From Streptomyces sp. RKAG293 (lineage in GTDB: Bacteria; Actinomycetota; Actinomycetes; Streptomycetales; Streptomycetaceae), in assembly GCF_023701745.1 (NCBI RefSeq), contig NZ_JAJOZB010000001.1, positions 5,865,501-5,929,500 on the forward strand: a stretch of 64,000 nt of DNA. Reading direction: 5' to 3'. The notes below the pieces were generated by a model. It did not search any database. It saw only the letters and a list, made by a program, of their open reading frames with translations, and was not told the origin of the DNA. Positions 34,353-42,847 of the stretch are shown here, in pieces. The translations under genes and the position numbers were made by a program. The number at the start of each line of letters is the position of its first letter. Positions within the stretch are counted from its first letter, which is position 1.

Positions 34353-35893
34353 CCGTCATTTCTACCGACTCCGCCCCCGACACTCTCACTCAGGACGCGC
34401 TCGCCGTCCTGCAGCCGGGTTTCATCGGGACCACCGCGCCCGAGTGGCTGCTGCAACGGCTCGCCGAGGGTCTCGGCTCCGTGGCGCTGTTCGCCCGGAA
34501 CATCGAATCGCCCGAGCAGCTGTCCGCGCTCACCGCGCAGTTGCGCGCGGTACGGGCGGACGTGCTGGTCGCGGCCGACGAGGAGGGCGGTGACGTCACC
34601 CGCCTCGAAGCGCGGACCGGCTCGTCCTTCCCCGGCAACCTCGCGCTCGGCGCGGTCGACGACGCGGACCTGACGCAGGAGGTGGCGGCGGAGCTCGGCC
34701 GCCGGCTCGGCACCTGCGGGGTCAACTTCAACTGGGCGCCGTCCGCGGACGTCAACTCCGACCCCGGCAACCCGGTGATCGGCGTACGGTCCTTCGGCTC
34801 CGACCCGCACCTGGTCGCGCGCAACACCGCCGCGTACATCACCGGTCTGCAGTCCGCCGGGGTGGCGGCCTGCACCAAGCACTTCCCCGGCCACGGCGAC
34901 ACGGCCGTCGACTCGCACCACTCGATGCCCAACATCGAGGTCGGTCTGCAGACCCTGCAGGACCGTGAACTGGTGCCGTTCCGGGCCGCCGTCGCCGCCG
35001 GGACCAAGGCCGTGATGAGCGCCCACATCCTGGTGCCGGCCCTCGACCCGGACCGGCCCGCCACGCTCAGCCCCAGCGCGCTCAACGGGCTGCTGCGCGC
35101 GCCCGCCGCGGCGGGCGGCCTCGGTTACGACGGACTCATCGTCACCGACGGCATCGAGATGCAGGCCATCGCGGCGACGTACGGCATCGAACGCGGCACC
35201 GTCATGGCGCTGCTGGCCGGCGCCGACGCCATCTGTGTCGGCGGGGGTCTCGCCGACGAGGAGACCGTGCTGCGGCTCCGCGACGCCATCGTGCGTGCGG
35301 TGCGCGACGGTGATCTGCCCGAGGAGCGGCTCGCCGACGCCGCGGCCCGGGTGCGGTCGCTCGCGGCATGGACGGCCGAGCGGTCGGGTGCGGCGGAGGG
35401 GACCGCACCCGACCCCGAGGTCGGCCTCATCGCGGCCCGCCGGGCCGTGCGCGTGACCCGTACGGAGGAGTACGTACCGATCGCGACCGCGCCGTACGTG
35501 GCCGCCTTCACCCCGGTCGCGAACATCGCGGTCGGCGCCGAGACGCCCTGGGGGGTCGCCGCGGAATTGGAGCGGCTGCTGCCCGGCACCGTGACCGGCA
35601 CCTTCCGTGCGGCGGACGCCGAGGACGGCGGGGTGGACGCCCTCTGCGCGAAAGTGCTGCAGTCCGCGTCCGACCGTAGGATCGTCGCAGTGGTCCGCGA
35701 CGTGCACCGCCACGCGTGGATGGCCGACGCACTGGACGCCCTGCTCGCCGCCCGGCCGGACACGGTCGTGGTGGAGATGGGGGTGCCCCAGGCGCCGCCG
35801 TCCGGCGCGCTGCACATCGCGACCCATGGCGCTGCCCGTGTGTGCGGGCGAGCAGCCGCGGAGGTCATCGCCGGCAAGGAAGCCGGGGTCTGA
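34349..35893 (+). CDS. dasD: Glycoside hydrolase family 3 beta-N-acetylglucosaminidase
   Basis: 514 residues from ATG 34349. NagZ-like GH3 signatures: DEEGGDVTRL, KHFPGHGDTAVDSHH (His-Asp dyad loop) and GLIVTDGIEMQAIA (nucleophile Asp). No signal peptide, so it acts in the cytoplasm, splitting imported chitobiose into N-acetylglucosamine. It is coupled to dasC and so belongs to the DasR regulon. Confidence 0.92.
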   Translation: MTVISTDSAPDTLTQDALAVLQPGFIGTTAPEWLLQRLAEGLGSVALFARNIESPEQLSALTAQLRAVRADVLVAADEEGGDVTRLEARTGSSFPGNLALGAVDDADLTQEVAAELGRRLGTCGVNFNWAPSADVNSDPGNPVIGVRSFGSDPHLVARNTAAYITGLQSAGVAACTKHFPGHGDTAVDSHHSMPNIEVGLQTLQDRELVPFRAAVAAGTKAVMSAHILVPALDPDRPATLSPSALNGLLRAPAAAGGLGYDGLIVTDGIEMQAIAATYGIERGTVMALLAGADAICVGGGLADEETVLRLRDAIVRAVRDGDLPEERLADAAARVRSLAAWTAERSGAAEGTAPDPEVGLIAARRAVRVTRTEEYVPIATAPYVAAFTPVANIAVGAETPWGVAAELERLLPGTVTGTFRAADAEDGGVDALCAKVLQSASDRRIVAVVRDVHRHAWMADALDALLAARPDTVVVEMGVPQAPPSGALHIATHGAARVCGRAAAEVIAGKEAGV

Positions 35894-35934
35894 CCGGCGC
35901 GGAGGAGCTACGCAACAGCCTGGAGGCCCACCGC

Positions 35935-37005
35935 ATGTCCGTCCCGACGCCGGACCGGAAGATTCTGATACCGGGCCGGATCATGTCCGGTGAGATGGCC
36001 GAGCAGCCCGCTGTACTGCGGCGCATCCTGGACCGGGGTGCGCCGCGGATCCGCGCGGTCGCCGCGAAGGTCGCGGCCCGCAACCCGCGCTTCGTGCTGC
36101 TCACCGCCCGCGGTACGTCCGACAACGCGGCGCTGTACGCGAAGTACCTGATCGAGGTGCTGCTCGGCAAGCCCGCGGGTCTCACCTCGATGTCGACCAC
36201 CACCGCGTACGGCGCGACGCCGGACCTCACGGACTGCCTGGTCATCACCGTCAGCCAGTCCGGTGGCTCGCCCGACCTGGTGGCCTCCACCCGGGCGGCC
36301 CGCGAGGCCGGCGCGATCACCGTCGCGGTGACGAACAACCCGGAGTCCCCGCTCGCCGAGGTCTCCGAGTTCCACATCGACGTGCTGGCGGGACCGGAGA
36401 AGGCGCTTCCGGCGACCAAGACGTACACCGCCGAGCTGCTGGCCCTGTACCTGTTCGTCGAAGGTCTGCGCGGTGGTGACGGCTCCGCCGCCGAGGTGCT
36501 GCCGGAACTGGCCGAGGGGATCCTGGCGCGCGGCGCCGAGGTCAAGGCGCTGGCCGGCCGCTACCGCTTCGCGGAGCGCATGGTCATCACCTCCCGCGGT
36601 TACGGCTACCCGACCGCGAGGGAAGCCGCGCTGAAGCTGATGGAGACCAGCTACATCCCGGCCCTGGCGTACTCGGGCGCGGATCTGCTGCACGGCCCGC
36701 TGGCCATGGTCGACAACATCTCGCCGGTGATCGCCATCGTCACCGAGGGCAGGGGCGGAGAGGCCCTCCAGCCGGTCCTGGACCGGCTGCGCGGCCGGGG
36801 CGCGGACCTGGTGGTCATCGGCCCGCAGGCCCAGGTGGACGCCGCCTCCGCGGGCTTCGCCCTGCCGACGAAGGGCGTCGCCGAGGAGGTCCAGCCGATC
36901 CTGGAGATCCTGCCGCTGCAGATGCTGGCCTACGAGGTCACCATCGCCCGTGGCCAGGACCCGGACGCCCCCCGCGCCCTCGCCAAGGTGACGGAGACGC
37001 ACTGA
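35935..37005 (+). CDS. nagB: SIS-domain glucosamine-6-phosphate deaminase (NagB/GlmD type)
   Basis: 356 residues from ATG 35935, with GGAGG upstream. Two SIS domains occupy about residues 45-180 and 210-345: RFVLLTARGTSDNAALYAKYLIE..SQSGGSPD and MVITSRGYGYPTAREAALKLMETSYIPALAYSGADLLHGPLAM. It is related to the isomerase half of GlmS without the amidotransferase half. It probably converts glucosamine-6-P to fructose-6-P plus ammonia, depleting the DasR effector. It begins 41 bases after dasD. Confidence 0.88.
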   Translation: MSVPTPDRKILIPGRIMSGEMAEQPAVLRRILDRGAPRIRAVAAKVAARNPRFVLLTARGTSDNAALYAKYLIEVLLGKPAGLTSMSTTTAYGATPDLTDCLVITVSQSGGSPDLVASTRAAREAGAITVAVTNNPESPLAEVSEFHIDVLAGPEKALPATKTYTAELLALYLFVEGLRGGDGSAAEVLPELAEGILARGAEVKALAGRYRFAERMVITSRGYGYPTAREAALKLMETSYIPALAYSGADLLHGPLAMVDNISPVIAIVTEGRGGEALQPVLDRLRGRGADLVVIGPQAQVDAASAGFALPTKGVAEEVQPILEILPLQMLAYEVTIARGQDPDAPRALAKVTETH

Positions 37006-37030
37006 CGCGGTCCCGCCGTGTCGCACGTGA

Positions 37031-37061
37031 AAGGCCCCGTCGCGTGCTGCGACGGGGCCTT
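37031..37061 (+). terminator. Terminator after the das-nag operon
   Basis: AAGGCCCCGTCGC (37031-37043) pairs with GCGACGGGGCCTT (37049-37061) with a five-base loop; flanking CACG/CGTG extends the stem. Confidence 0.85.
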
Positions 37062-37151
37062 CCGCGTGCGTGCGGGGAGGTGCGGGCGGCGTGAACGGTG
37101 CCGGTGCCGGTGCCGGAAAACGCCACGGGCCGCGGCGCCGGGAAGGGACCC

Positions 37152-37355
37152 TCAGCCCTTCCAGCACCGCAGCCCGGAGCTGCTGTCGACGCCGTGGCCG
37201 ACGGGGTGTGCGGTTCCCCGTGGCCCGTTAGGGCCGACCGGTGAGGCCACGGCGTAGTCAGGGCAGAGAACGCCTGGCCTCGATCCACCCTCCTGTGCGG
37301 GGAGGATGGAGGTCTGTTCGGTCCATTGTGGACTAGACCATTCGTCCTTGTCCAT
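37152..37355 (-). CDS. Possible small protein (67 aa), weak
   Basis: An ATG-started frame in the 418-base gap between nagB and the PdtaS-like kinase. The product (MDKDEWSSPQWTEQTSILP to SSSGLRCWKG) has no domain, membrane helix or clear codon bias, and no convincing ribosome-binding site. A dre-like site overlaps its first codons. It may be noise; apart from the terminator at 37031 and the dre-like site nothing else is seen in this gap. Confidence 0.2.
   Translation of the reverse strand: MDKDEWSSPQWTEQTSILPAQEGGSRPGVLCPDYAVASPVGPNGPRGTAHPVGHGVDSSSGLRCWKG
37327..37342. promoter_or_regulatory. Candidate DasR-binding site (dre)
   Basis: TGTGGACTAGACCATT matches the palindromic dre consensus at 12-13 of 16 positions, including the core CTAGACCA. 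It is 82 bases upstream of the kinase start at 37424. Confidence 0.5.
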
Positions 37356-37423
37356 GGAATCGCGGCCATCGGTGGAAAAAGGCCCGGCACGGATGGCCCG
37401 AATTGGCCTGTACGCTCGCAGAC

Positions 37424-38881
37424 GTGCCCTCCATGAACGACCTCGTACGCCAGCACACCGGCCTCGACGACTCCGATCTCGAATGGCTTCACCTGCTGGT
37501 CTCCGAGTGGCAGCTGCTCTCCGACCTGTCCTTCGCCGACCTCGTCCTGTGGGTGCCCACCCTGGACGGCACGCGCTATGTCTCGGTCGCCCAGATGCGG
37601 CCGAACACCGGGCCGACCTCGTACCAGGACGACATGGTCGGCCATCTGGTGCCGCGCGGCCGCCGCCCCATGCTGGACGCGGCCCTGGACGAGGGCCGGA
37701 TCGTCCGTGAGGGCGACCCCGAATGGCGGGACGAGGTCCCGGTCCGGGTCGAGTCGATCCCGGTCCGCCGCGAGGGCCGGGTGCTGGGCGTGATCGCCCG
37801 CAACACCAACCTGCTGACCGTCCGCACCCCCAGCCGGCTCGAGCTCACCTATCTGCAGAGTGCCTCCGACCTGGCGCAGATGATCGCCGCCGGCTCCTTC
37901 CCGTTCCCCGCCGAGCAGGTCGACATGGACGCGGCGCCGCGCGCCGGCGACGGTCTGATCCGGCTCGACGCGGACGGCATCGTGCAGTACGCCAGCCCCA
38001 ACGCGCTCTCCGCGTACCACCGGCTGGGCCTCGCCGCCGACATCGTCGGACTGCACCTCGGCGCGACCACCGCCGAACTCGCCCCCGCCCGCGGCCCGGT
38101 GGACGAGGCGATGGTCAAACTCGCCAGCGGCTGGGCGCCCCGCGAGGCCGAGGTCGAGGGCGGCGACGGCGTCATCCAGCTGCGCACCATCCCGCTGCGG
38201 CCCAAGGGCACCCACATCGGCTCGCTCGTACTGCTGCGCGACGTCACCGAGCTGCGGCGCCGTGAGCGCGAGTTGATGACCAAGGACGCCACCATCCGGG
38301 AGATCCACCACCGGGTGAAGAACAATCTGCAGACCGTCGCCGCGCTGCTGCGGCTGCAGGCCCGCCGGATGGATTCCGACAAGGCGCGCGAGGCGCTGGA
38401 GGAAGCGGTCCGCCGGGTCGGCTCGATCGCCATCGTGCACGAGACGCTCTCCCAGAACCTGGACGAGCGCGTCGAGTTCGACGACATCGCCGACCGGGTG
38501 CTCTCGATGGTCGCCGAGATCTCACCCGGCCGCGTCACCGCCCGCCGTACCGGGCGCTTCGGCATCCTGACCGCCGAGGTCGCCACCCCGCTGGCGATGG
38601 TTCTCACCGAACTGCTGCAGAACGCGCTGGAGCACGGCTTCGGCCCGGGGGAGAGCGGCACGGTCGAGGTGGGGGCGACGGCCGGCCGCGACAAGCTGAT
38701 CATCACCGTCCAGGACAACGGCCGCGGGCTGCCGGAGGGCTTCAACCCGCAGCGGGCCGGAAATCTGGGCCTGCAGATCGTCCGCACCCTGGTGGTCGGC
38801 GAACTGTCCGGCACGTTCGACATGGTCCCGGCGCCGGAGGGCGGCACCAAGGTCGTGCTGGAACTCCCCGCCGAGGCCTAG
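37424..38881 (+). CDS. Cytoplasmic sensor histidine kinase, PdtaS-like
   Basis: 485 residues from GTG 37424; ATG 37433 is an alternative. An N-terminal GAF-like domain (EWLHLLVSEWQLLSDLSFADLVLWVP) is followed by a PAS domain (DGLIRLDADGIVQYASPNALSAYHRLG). Then come HisKA_2 with IREIHHRVKNNLQTVAALLRLQARR (phospho-His) and an HATPase domain (VLTELLQNALEHGF, DNGRGLPEGF). No membrane helix. PdtaS kinases phosphorylate ANTAR-type RNA-binding regulators such as PdtaR; no such gene is adjacent. Confidence 0.92.
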   Translation: MPSMNDLVRQHTGLDDSDLEWLHLLVSEWQLLSDLSFADLVLWVPTLDGTRYVSVAQMRPNTGPTSYQDDMVGHLVPRGRRPMLDAALDEGRIVREGDPEWRDEVPVRVESIPVRREGRVLGVIARNTNLLTVRTPSRLELTYLQSASDLAQMIAAGSFPFPAEQVDMDAAPRAGDGLIRLDADGIVQYASPNALSAYHRLGLAADIVGLHLGATTAELAPARGPVDEAMVKLASGWAPREAEVEGGDGVIQLRTIPLRPKGTHIGSLVLLRDVTELRRRERELMTKDATIREIHHRVKNNLQTVAALLRLQARRMDSDKAREALEEAVRRVGSIAIVHETLSQNLDERVEFDDIADRVLSMVAEISPGRVTARRTGRFGILTAEVATPLAMVLTELLQNALEHGFGPGESGTVEVGATAGRDKLIITVQDNGRGLPEGFNPQRAGNLGLQIVRTLVVGELSGTFDMVPAPEGGTKVVLELPAEA

Positions 38882-38927
38882 TGATCCGGGGCCCGGTCCT
38901 CCGGGGCCGGCGGTGAGGGCGAACAGC

Positions 38928-38963
38928 AGTAAGCCCCGACCGCCAAGGCGGTCGGGGCTTACT
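38928..38963. terminator. Bidirectional terminator between the kinase gene and wblE
   Basis: AGTAAGCCCCGACCGCC and its exact complement, separated by AA, between two convergent genes. Confidence 0.88.
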
Positions 38964-39030
38964 GGATGCTGTGTGCTGCGCGTACGAATTCGGGTGCTGC
39001 GCGCTGCGGCTCGGGGGTAAAGCGGGGGCG

Positions 39031-39288
39031 TCAGACGCTGGCGTTGCGGGCCCTGTTGCGGGCGGCGCGGCGCTTCATTGCGCGACGCTCGTCCTCGCTG
39101 AGGCCACCCCAGACGCCTGCGTCCTGGCCGCTCTCCAGCGCCCACTGCAGGCACTGCTCCATGACGGGGCAGCGGCGGCAGACGGCCTTGGCTTCCTCGA
39201 TCTGCAGCAGCGCAGGACCGGTGTTGCCGATGGGGAAGAAGAGTTCCGGGTCTTCCTCGCGGCAAACGGCGCGATGACGCCAGTCCAT
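39031..39288 (-). CDS. wblE: WhiB-like iron-sulphur protein WblE
   Basis: 85 residues from ATG 39288, with TTGGAG upstream. Four cysteines (Cys9, Cys37, Cys40, Cys46) ligate a [4Fe-4S] cluster: AVCREEDPELFFP and AVCRRCPVMEQCLQWALE. The GVWGGLSEDERRAMKRR turn-basic tail contacts sigma and DNA. The sequence fits WblE/WhiB1, essential or redox-related regulators that bind the housekeeping sigma factor. Confidence 0.93.
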   Translation of the reverse strand: MDWRHRAVCREEDPELFFPIGNTGPALLQIEEAKAVCRRCPVMEQCLQWALESGQDAGVWGGLSEDERRAMKRRAARNRARNASV

Positions 39289-39605
39289 GGCTGCTCCAAC
39301 TCCTTTGTGACAAGCACGTTGCTTGTGAATGTGAACGCTTTCACGAATCCCCTCACAGGGCACGGCACTACGCCCAGTTACCTGGTGCAGTTCCGCTGGT
39401 GTGAGGTGGTGGATTCGGGCTCTCAAGGGACTCCGGTTGTTGGCCGTCCCGATCGCCATGTAGAGACTCGCAAACCTGGGCTGCGGATACAACCCCTTCA
39501 GGAAAGTTTTTTTTGATTCCTCGGTGTCGCCTGCATCACAGCCGTACTTCCATGGGGTGCAGGGCAGCCTAAACGTTCGAGTAAAAGGACTTTGGGCTCT
39601 TCCGC
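39289..39605 (-). promoter_or_regulatory. wblE upstream control region (317 bp)
   Basis: Two small palindromes lie near the start: CAAGC-ACGTT-GCTTG (39311-39325) and GTGAA-CGCT-TTCAC (39331-39344). On the minus strand GGAAC (39390-39394), 18 bases, then GTA (39369-39371) resembles an ECF/SigR-type promoter. An A/T-rich tract (about 39505-39516) is unusual here. The lipid kinase gene ends at 39606. Confidence 0.4.
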
Positions 39606-40574
39606 TTACACAATCACACGCAGTGCACGGCGTACGCCTGTGAAGGTTGCGCTGGTACGCAGCCCCAGGTGGTCGCCGTCCACCTGGAACGGGAGTGGAG
39701 CCTGCGAATGCAAGGTGAAGTCCGTCAGGTCGTGGACGGACGCCACATGCTTACCGTGCGGGCCTCGATCGGGGGTCGAACGCAGCAGTTGCGTGGCGTA
39801 ACGCATCGCTGACGTCGTCGACATCTTCGAGACTCCGAGCAGGTCGAGGCCGGTGTCGAAGGAGGCCTCGGGGGACGCGTACACCGGACGATTGCCCAGG
39901 TAGGTCCAGGGGGCGGTGTTGCAGACTATGGCCAGCACCAGCCCGGTGACCGGGTCCTCGTCCGGGCGCTCCAGCGTGATCGAACCGCCCCGCCGGTGCG
40001 TCTCCGCCAGGAACTGGCGCATCACCTGGCGCATGTAGAGGGCGTGCGTCGAGCGCTTCCCCTGATCCCGCTGCTGTTCGACCCGGCCCACTACGCCGGC
40101 GTCGAAACCCAGCCCGGCGCAGAAGGTGAACCAGCGCGACGGCACTCCCTCGTCCTCCGTACCGGGCGTGCCGCTCACCAGGCCCAGGCCGACCGTGCGC
40201 GACGACTGGTCGTGGAGGGCGTCCAGCAGCGCGCCGGTCGCCTCGACGGCGTCATTGGGGAGTCCCAGGGCGCGCGCGAAGACATTGGTCGATCCGCCGG
40301 GGACCACGGCCAGCTGCGGCAGCCGGTCGGGATCGGGGCCGTTGTGCAGCAGTCCGTTGACCACTTCGTTGACGGTGCCGTCGCCGCCGAGTGCGACGAC
40401 CAGTTCGATCTCGCCGCCCTCGGCCGCCTGCCGGGCGAGATCCCGGGCGTGGCCGCGGTACTCGGTGGCAGCCACTTCCAGCTTCAGATCGCTGGCGAGT
40501 GCGTGGGCCAGAACGTCACGGACCCGCGCACTGGTGGTGGTGGCAGCAGGGTTGACCACGAGAAGTGCGCGCAT
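39606..40574 (-). CDS. Diacylglycerol kinase-family lipid kinase
   Basis: 322 residues from ATG 40574. The DAGK catalytic motif is VVALGGDGTVNEVVNGL; VVPGGSTNVFARALGLP follows. It phosphorylates a lipid (diacylglycerol, sphingosine-like or undecaprenol are possible) in the membrane interface. Length is normal. It is divergent from a small membrane protein gene. Confidence 0.9.
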   Translation of the reverse strand: MRALLVVNPAATTTSARVRDVLAHALASDLKLEVAATEYRGHARDLARQAAEGGEIELVVALGGDGTVNEVVNGLLHNGPDPDRLPQLAVVPGGSTNVFARALGLPNDAVEATGALLDALHDQSSRTVGLGLVSGTPGTEDEGVPSRWFTFCAGLGFDAGVVGRVEQQRDQGKRSTHALYMRQVMRQFLAETHRRGGSITLERPDEDPVTGLVLAIVCNTAPWTYLGNRPVYASPEASFDTGLDLLGVSKMSTTSAMRYATQLLRSTPDRGPHGKHVASVHDLTDFTLHSQAPLPFQVDGDHLGLRTSATFTGVRRALRVIV

Positions 40575-40622
40575 GAGGGGAAGCGTACCTACCCATAAGT
40601 ACACCGGGCTACGCTGGCCGGT

Positions 40623-41042
40623 GTGAGCCAGATCCCCCCGACCCCGTCATCCAAACCGCGCCGGCTGACCGCCGCCGCGGGCCTCGCGGCCCTCGAAGGG
40701 CTCGCCCTCGCGGCCTGCGGGCTCGTGCTGCTGGTGCTGGCGCTGACCGGTCATTCCGACAACGTCCGCAACGCCGTGGTGGGTGCGCTCACCGTCCTCG
40801 CCCTCGGCGCGATCCCGCTGGCGGCGGCGTACGGGCTGCTGCACGCCCGGCGCTGGAGCCGCGGCCCCGCGCTGATCATCCAGCTACTGGCGCTGCCGGT
40901 GGCCTGGACGCTCGTGCACGGCTCGGCGGCGCTCGTCGCGGCCGGCGTCGCCCTGGCCCTGATGGCACTGGCCGGGCTGGTCCTTCTGATCCACCCCGCC
41001 ACCACAGCCGCCCTCGGTATCGGCGACCGCGGCCAGGTCTAG
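40623..41042 (+). CDS. Small four-helix membrane protein
   Basis: 139 residues from GTG 40623. Four hydrophobic helices (GLALAACGLVLLVLAL, AVVGALTVLALGAIPLAAAYGLL, PALIIQLLALPVAWTLV, LVAAGVALALMALAGLVLLI) with short loops. It resembles conserved actinobacterial integral membrane proteins of unknown function. Possibly shares its promoter region with the divergent lipid kinase. Confidence 0.8.
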   Translation: MSQIPPTPSSKPRRLTAAAGLAALEGLALAACGLVLLVLALTGHSDNVRNAVVGALTVLALGAIPLAAAYGLLHARRWSRGPALIIQLLALPVAWTLVHGSAALVAAGVALALMALAGLVLLIHPATTAALGIGDRGQV

Positions 41043-41133
41043 GTTCTGCGGGCTGGGTTCCGCGGCCTGGGTTCCGCGGGCCGGGCTACTGCGGCCCGGT
41101 TTCCTGCCCCGTGAGGGGTTTTCTGCGCCCTGG

Positions 41134-41168
41134 GCCTGCCGGACGCCTCAGGGAGCTGTCCGGCAGGC
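41134..41168. terminator. Terminator between the membrane protein gene and sigH
   Basis: GCCTGCCGGAC (41134-41144) pairs with GTCCGGCAGGC (41158-41168), 13-base loop, between convergent genes. Confidence 0.8.
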
Positions 41169-41176
41169 GTCATGGG

Positions 41177-42142
41177 CTACTCCTCGACGAGGAGCTTCTC
41201 GCGGAGCTGCATGAGAGTGCGGGCCAGCAGCCGGGAGACGTGCATCTGGGAGATGCCGACCTCGATGGCGATCTGCGACTGGGTCATGTTGCCGAAGAAC
41301 CGCAGCATGAGGATCTTCTTCTCCCGGGGCGGCAGTGACTCCAGGAGCGGTTTGAGCGATTCCCGGTACTCGACGCCCTCAAGGGCCTCGTCCATGGCAC
41401 CGAGGGTGTCCGCGACGGCCGGGGAGTCGTCGTCGGTGTCCGGAACGTCGAGGGACAGGGTGCTGTAGGCGTTCGCGGATTCGAGTCCCTCCAGCACCTC
41501 CTCCTCCGTGATCTTGAGCTGGACCGCCAGCTCGTGCACGGTCGGCGCCCGGCCGAAGCGCTGGGAGAGCTCTCCGGTGGCGGTGGTGAGGGCCAGCCGC
41601 AGCTCCTGGAGCCTGCGGGGGACGCGGACGGCCCAGCCCTTGTCCCTGAAGTGACGTTTGATCTCGCCGACGACCGTGGGAGTCGCGTACGTGGAGAACT
41701 CCACGCCGCGGTCCACGTCGAAGCGGTCGACGGACTTGATCAGACCGATGGTGGCGACCTGGGTGAGGTCGTCCAGCGGCTCCCCGCGGTTGCGGAAGCG
41801 CCGCGCCAGGTGCTCCACCAAGGGCAGGTGCATACGCACCAGCCGGTTGCGCAGCTCGGCGCGTTCCGGTGAGCCGTCCGGGAGCTTGCTCAGCTCCACG
41901 AAGAGCGCTCGGGCGCCGGCCCGGTCATGCGGGTCGTGCTGCTCTTGCTGGTCCATGGGATCCGCCTGCTCCGCCGCGTCCATTCCATCCGTACGGGACC
42001 CGGGGTGCTGCCGCGCCGAATACCGCCCGACCGCCCCGGCGGGCGACGCCTGGGCGGGTACGGCGGCACGGCCCCGCACCGCGGGCGTGCCGCTGTCCGC
42101 CGGGGGTCCGGGAGCTGCCTCCCGGGAAAGATCAGCACTCAT
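41177..42142 (-). CDS. sigH: Stress-response sigma factor SigH (SigB/F family)
   Basis: 321 residues from ATG 42142, with GGGGAA upstream. A polar N-terminal extension of about 85 residues precedes region 2 (LDDLTQVATIGLIKSVDRFDVDRGVEFSTYATPTVVGEIKRHFRDKGW), region 3 and region 4 (SQIAIEVGISQMHVSRLLARTLMQL). This is the SigB/SigF stress-sigma group. Adjacent to its RsbW-type antagonist, as in S. coelicolor sigH. The frame stays open upstream to 42394, overlapping the antagonist gene, so longer isoforms are possible. Confidence 0.92.
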   Translation of the reverse strand: MSADLSREAAPGPPADSGTPAVRGRAAVPAQASPAGAVGRYSARQHPGSRTDGMDAAEQADPMDQQEQHDPHDRAGARALFVELSKLPDGSPERAELRNRLVRMHLPLVEHLARRFRNRGEPLDDLTQVATIGLIKSVDRFDVDRGVEFSTYATPTVVGEIKRHFRDKGWAVRVPRRLQELRLALTTATGELSQRFGRAPTVHELAVQLKITEEEVLEGLESANAYSTLSLDVPDTDDDSPAVADTLGAMDEALEGVEYRESLKPLLESLPPREKKILMLRFFGNMTQSQIAIEVGISQMHVSRLLARTLMQLREKLLVEE

Positions 42143-42251
42143 GGCGTTTCCCCGTTCCGTGCACGGTTGTACCGTTACCGGCCCTTCGGGGGACCGGGAC
42201 ACGCTGACCTGCTTCGGGTCCGCGCCTGCGGGCTGCCTGCATCTGGGGACC

Positions 42252-42665
42252 TCACGACTGTCCGGGGCCGGCACCGCGCTTCTTGTGCAGGCTGATGCTG
42301 ACGGTCTTGTCCTCCGCGACCGTGGCATCCACCTCGCCCGCCAGTGCGGAGAGCACTGTCCAGGCGAAGGTGTCCCGCTCCGGAGCGCGACCATCGGTCG
42401 TGGGCGCCGAAACTCTCACCCACAGAGCGTCTCCGACGAGTCGGAAGACGCAACTCAATACGCTGCCGGGAACGGCCTGCTGCAGCAGGATCGCGCACGC
42501 CTCATCCACGGCGATGCGCAGGTCTTCGATCTCGTCGAGGGTGAAGTCCAGCCGTGCCGCGAGTCCGGCCGTAGCCGTACGCAGCACCGACAGATAGGCC
42601 CCCGCCGCGGGCAGCCGGACCTCAACGAAGTCCTTCGTCCCGGGCTCGCCTGCGATCTGGGACAC
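42252..42665 (-). CDS. prsH: RsbW-type anti-sigma factor (PrsH/UshX)
   Basis: 137 residues from GTG 42665, directly after GGAGGTGAG. The ATPase/kinase fold of anti-sigma serine kinases is visible: DEIEDLRIAVDEACAILLQQAV (N-box) and LSALAGEVDATVAEDKTVSISLHKK. It lacks an evident full Mg-ATP G box, as usual in this group. It precedes sigH by 109 bases, and in S. coelicolor the equivalent protein holds SigH inactive. Confidence 0.88.
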   Translation of the reverse strand: MSQIAGEPGTKDFVEVRLPAAGAYLSVLRTATAGLAARLDFTLDEIEDLRIAVDEACAILLQQAVPGSVLSCVFRLVGDALWVRVSAPTTDGRAPERDTFAWTVLSALAGEVDATVAEDKTVSISLHKKRGAGPGQS

Positions 42666-42847
42666 CCTCACCTCCAAGGTGGCACACAGTGATTGCTCTG
42701 GTTCGCCAGCGACGCTATCGCGATCTGTGCCCTGATGTCGCCCGGACGGAGCACTGCCGCCGCCATGAGTGAGCCCTGGCCCGACACCCCACGACTGTCA
42801 CCCATGGTAAGCGTATGAGTACGCAACGTGGCTAGGGGTGTGCGGTC

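Noticed and set aside
37152-37355. Small ORF ending SSSGLRCWKG considered as a ribosomally made peptide precursor
   Set aside because: No modification, protease or export gene is nearby and there is no convincing ribosome-binding site.
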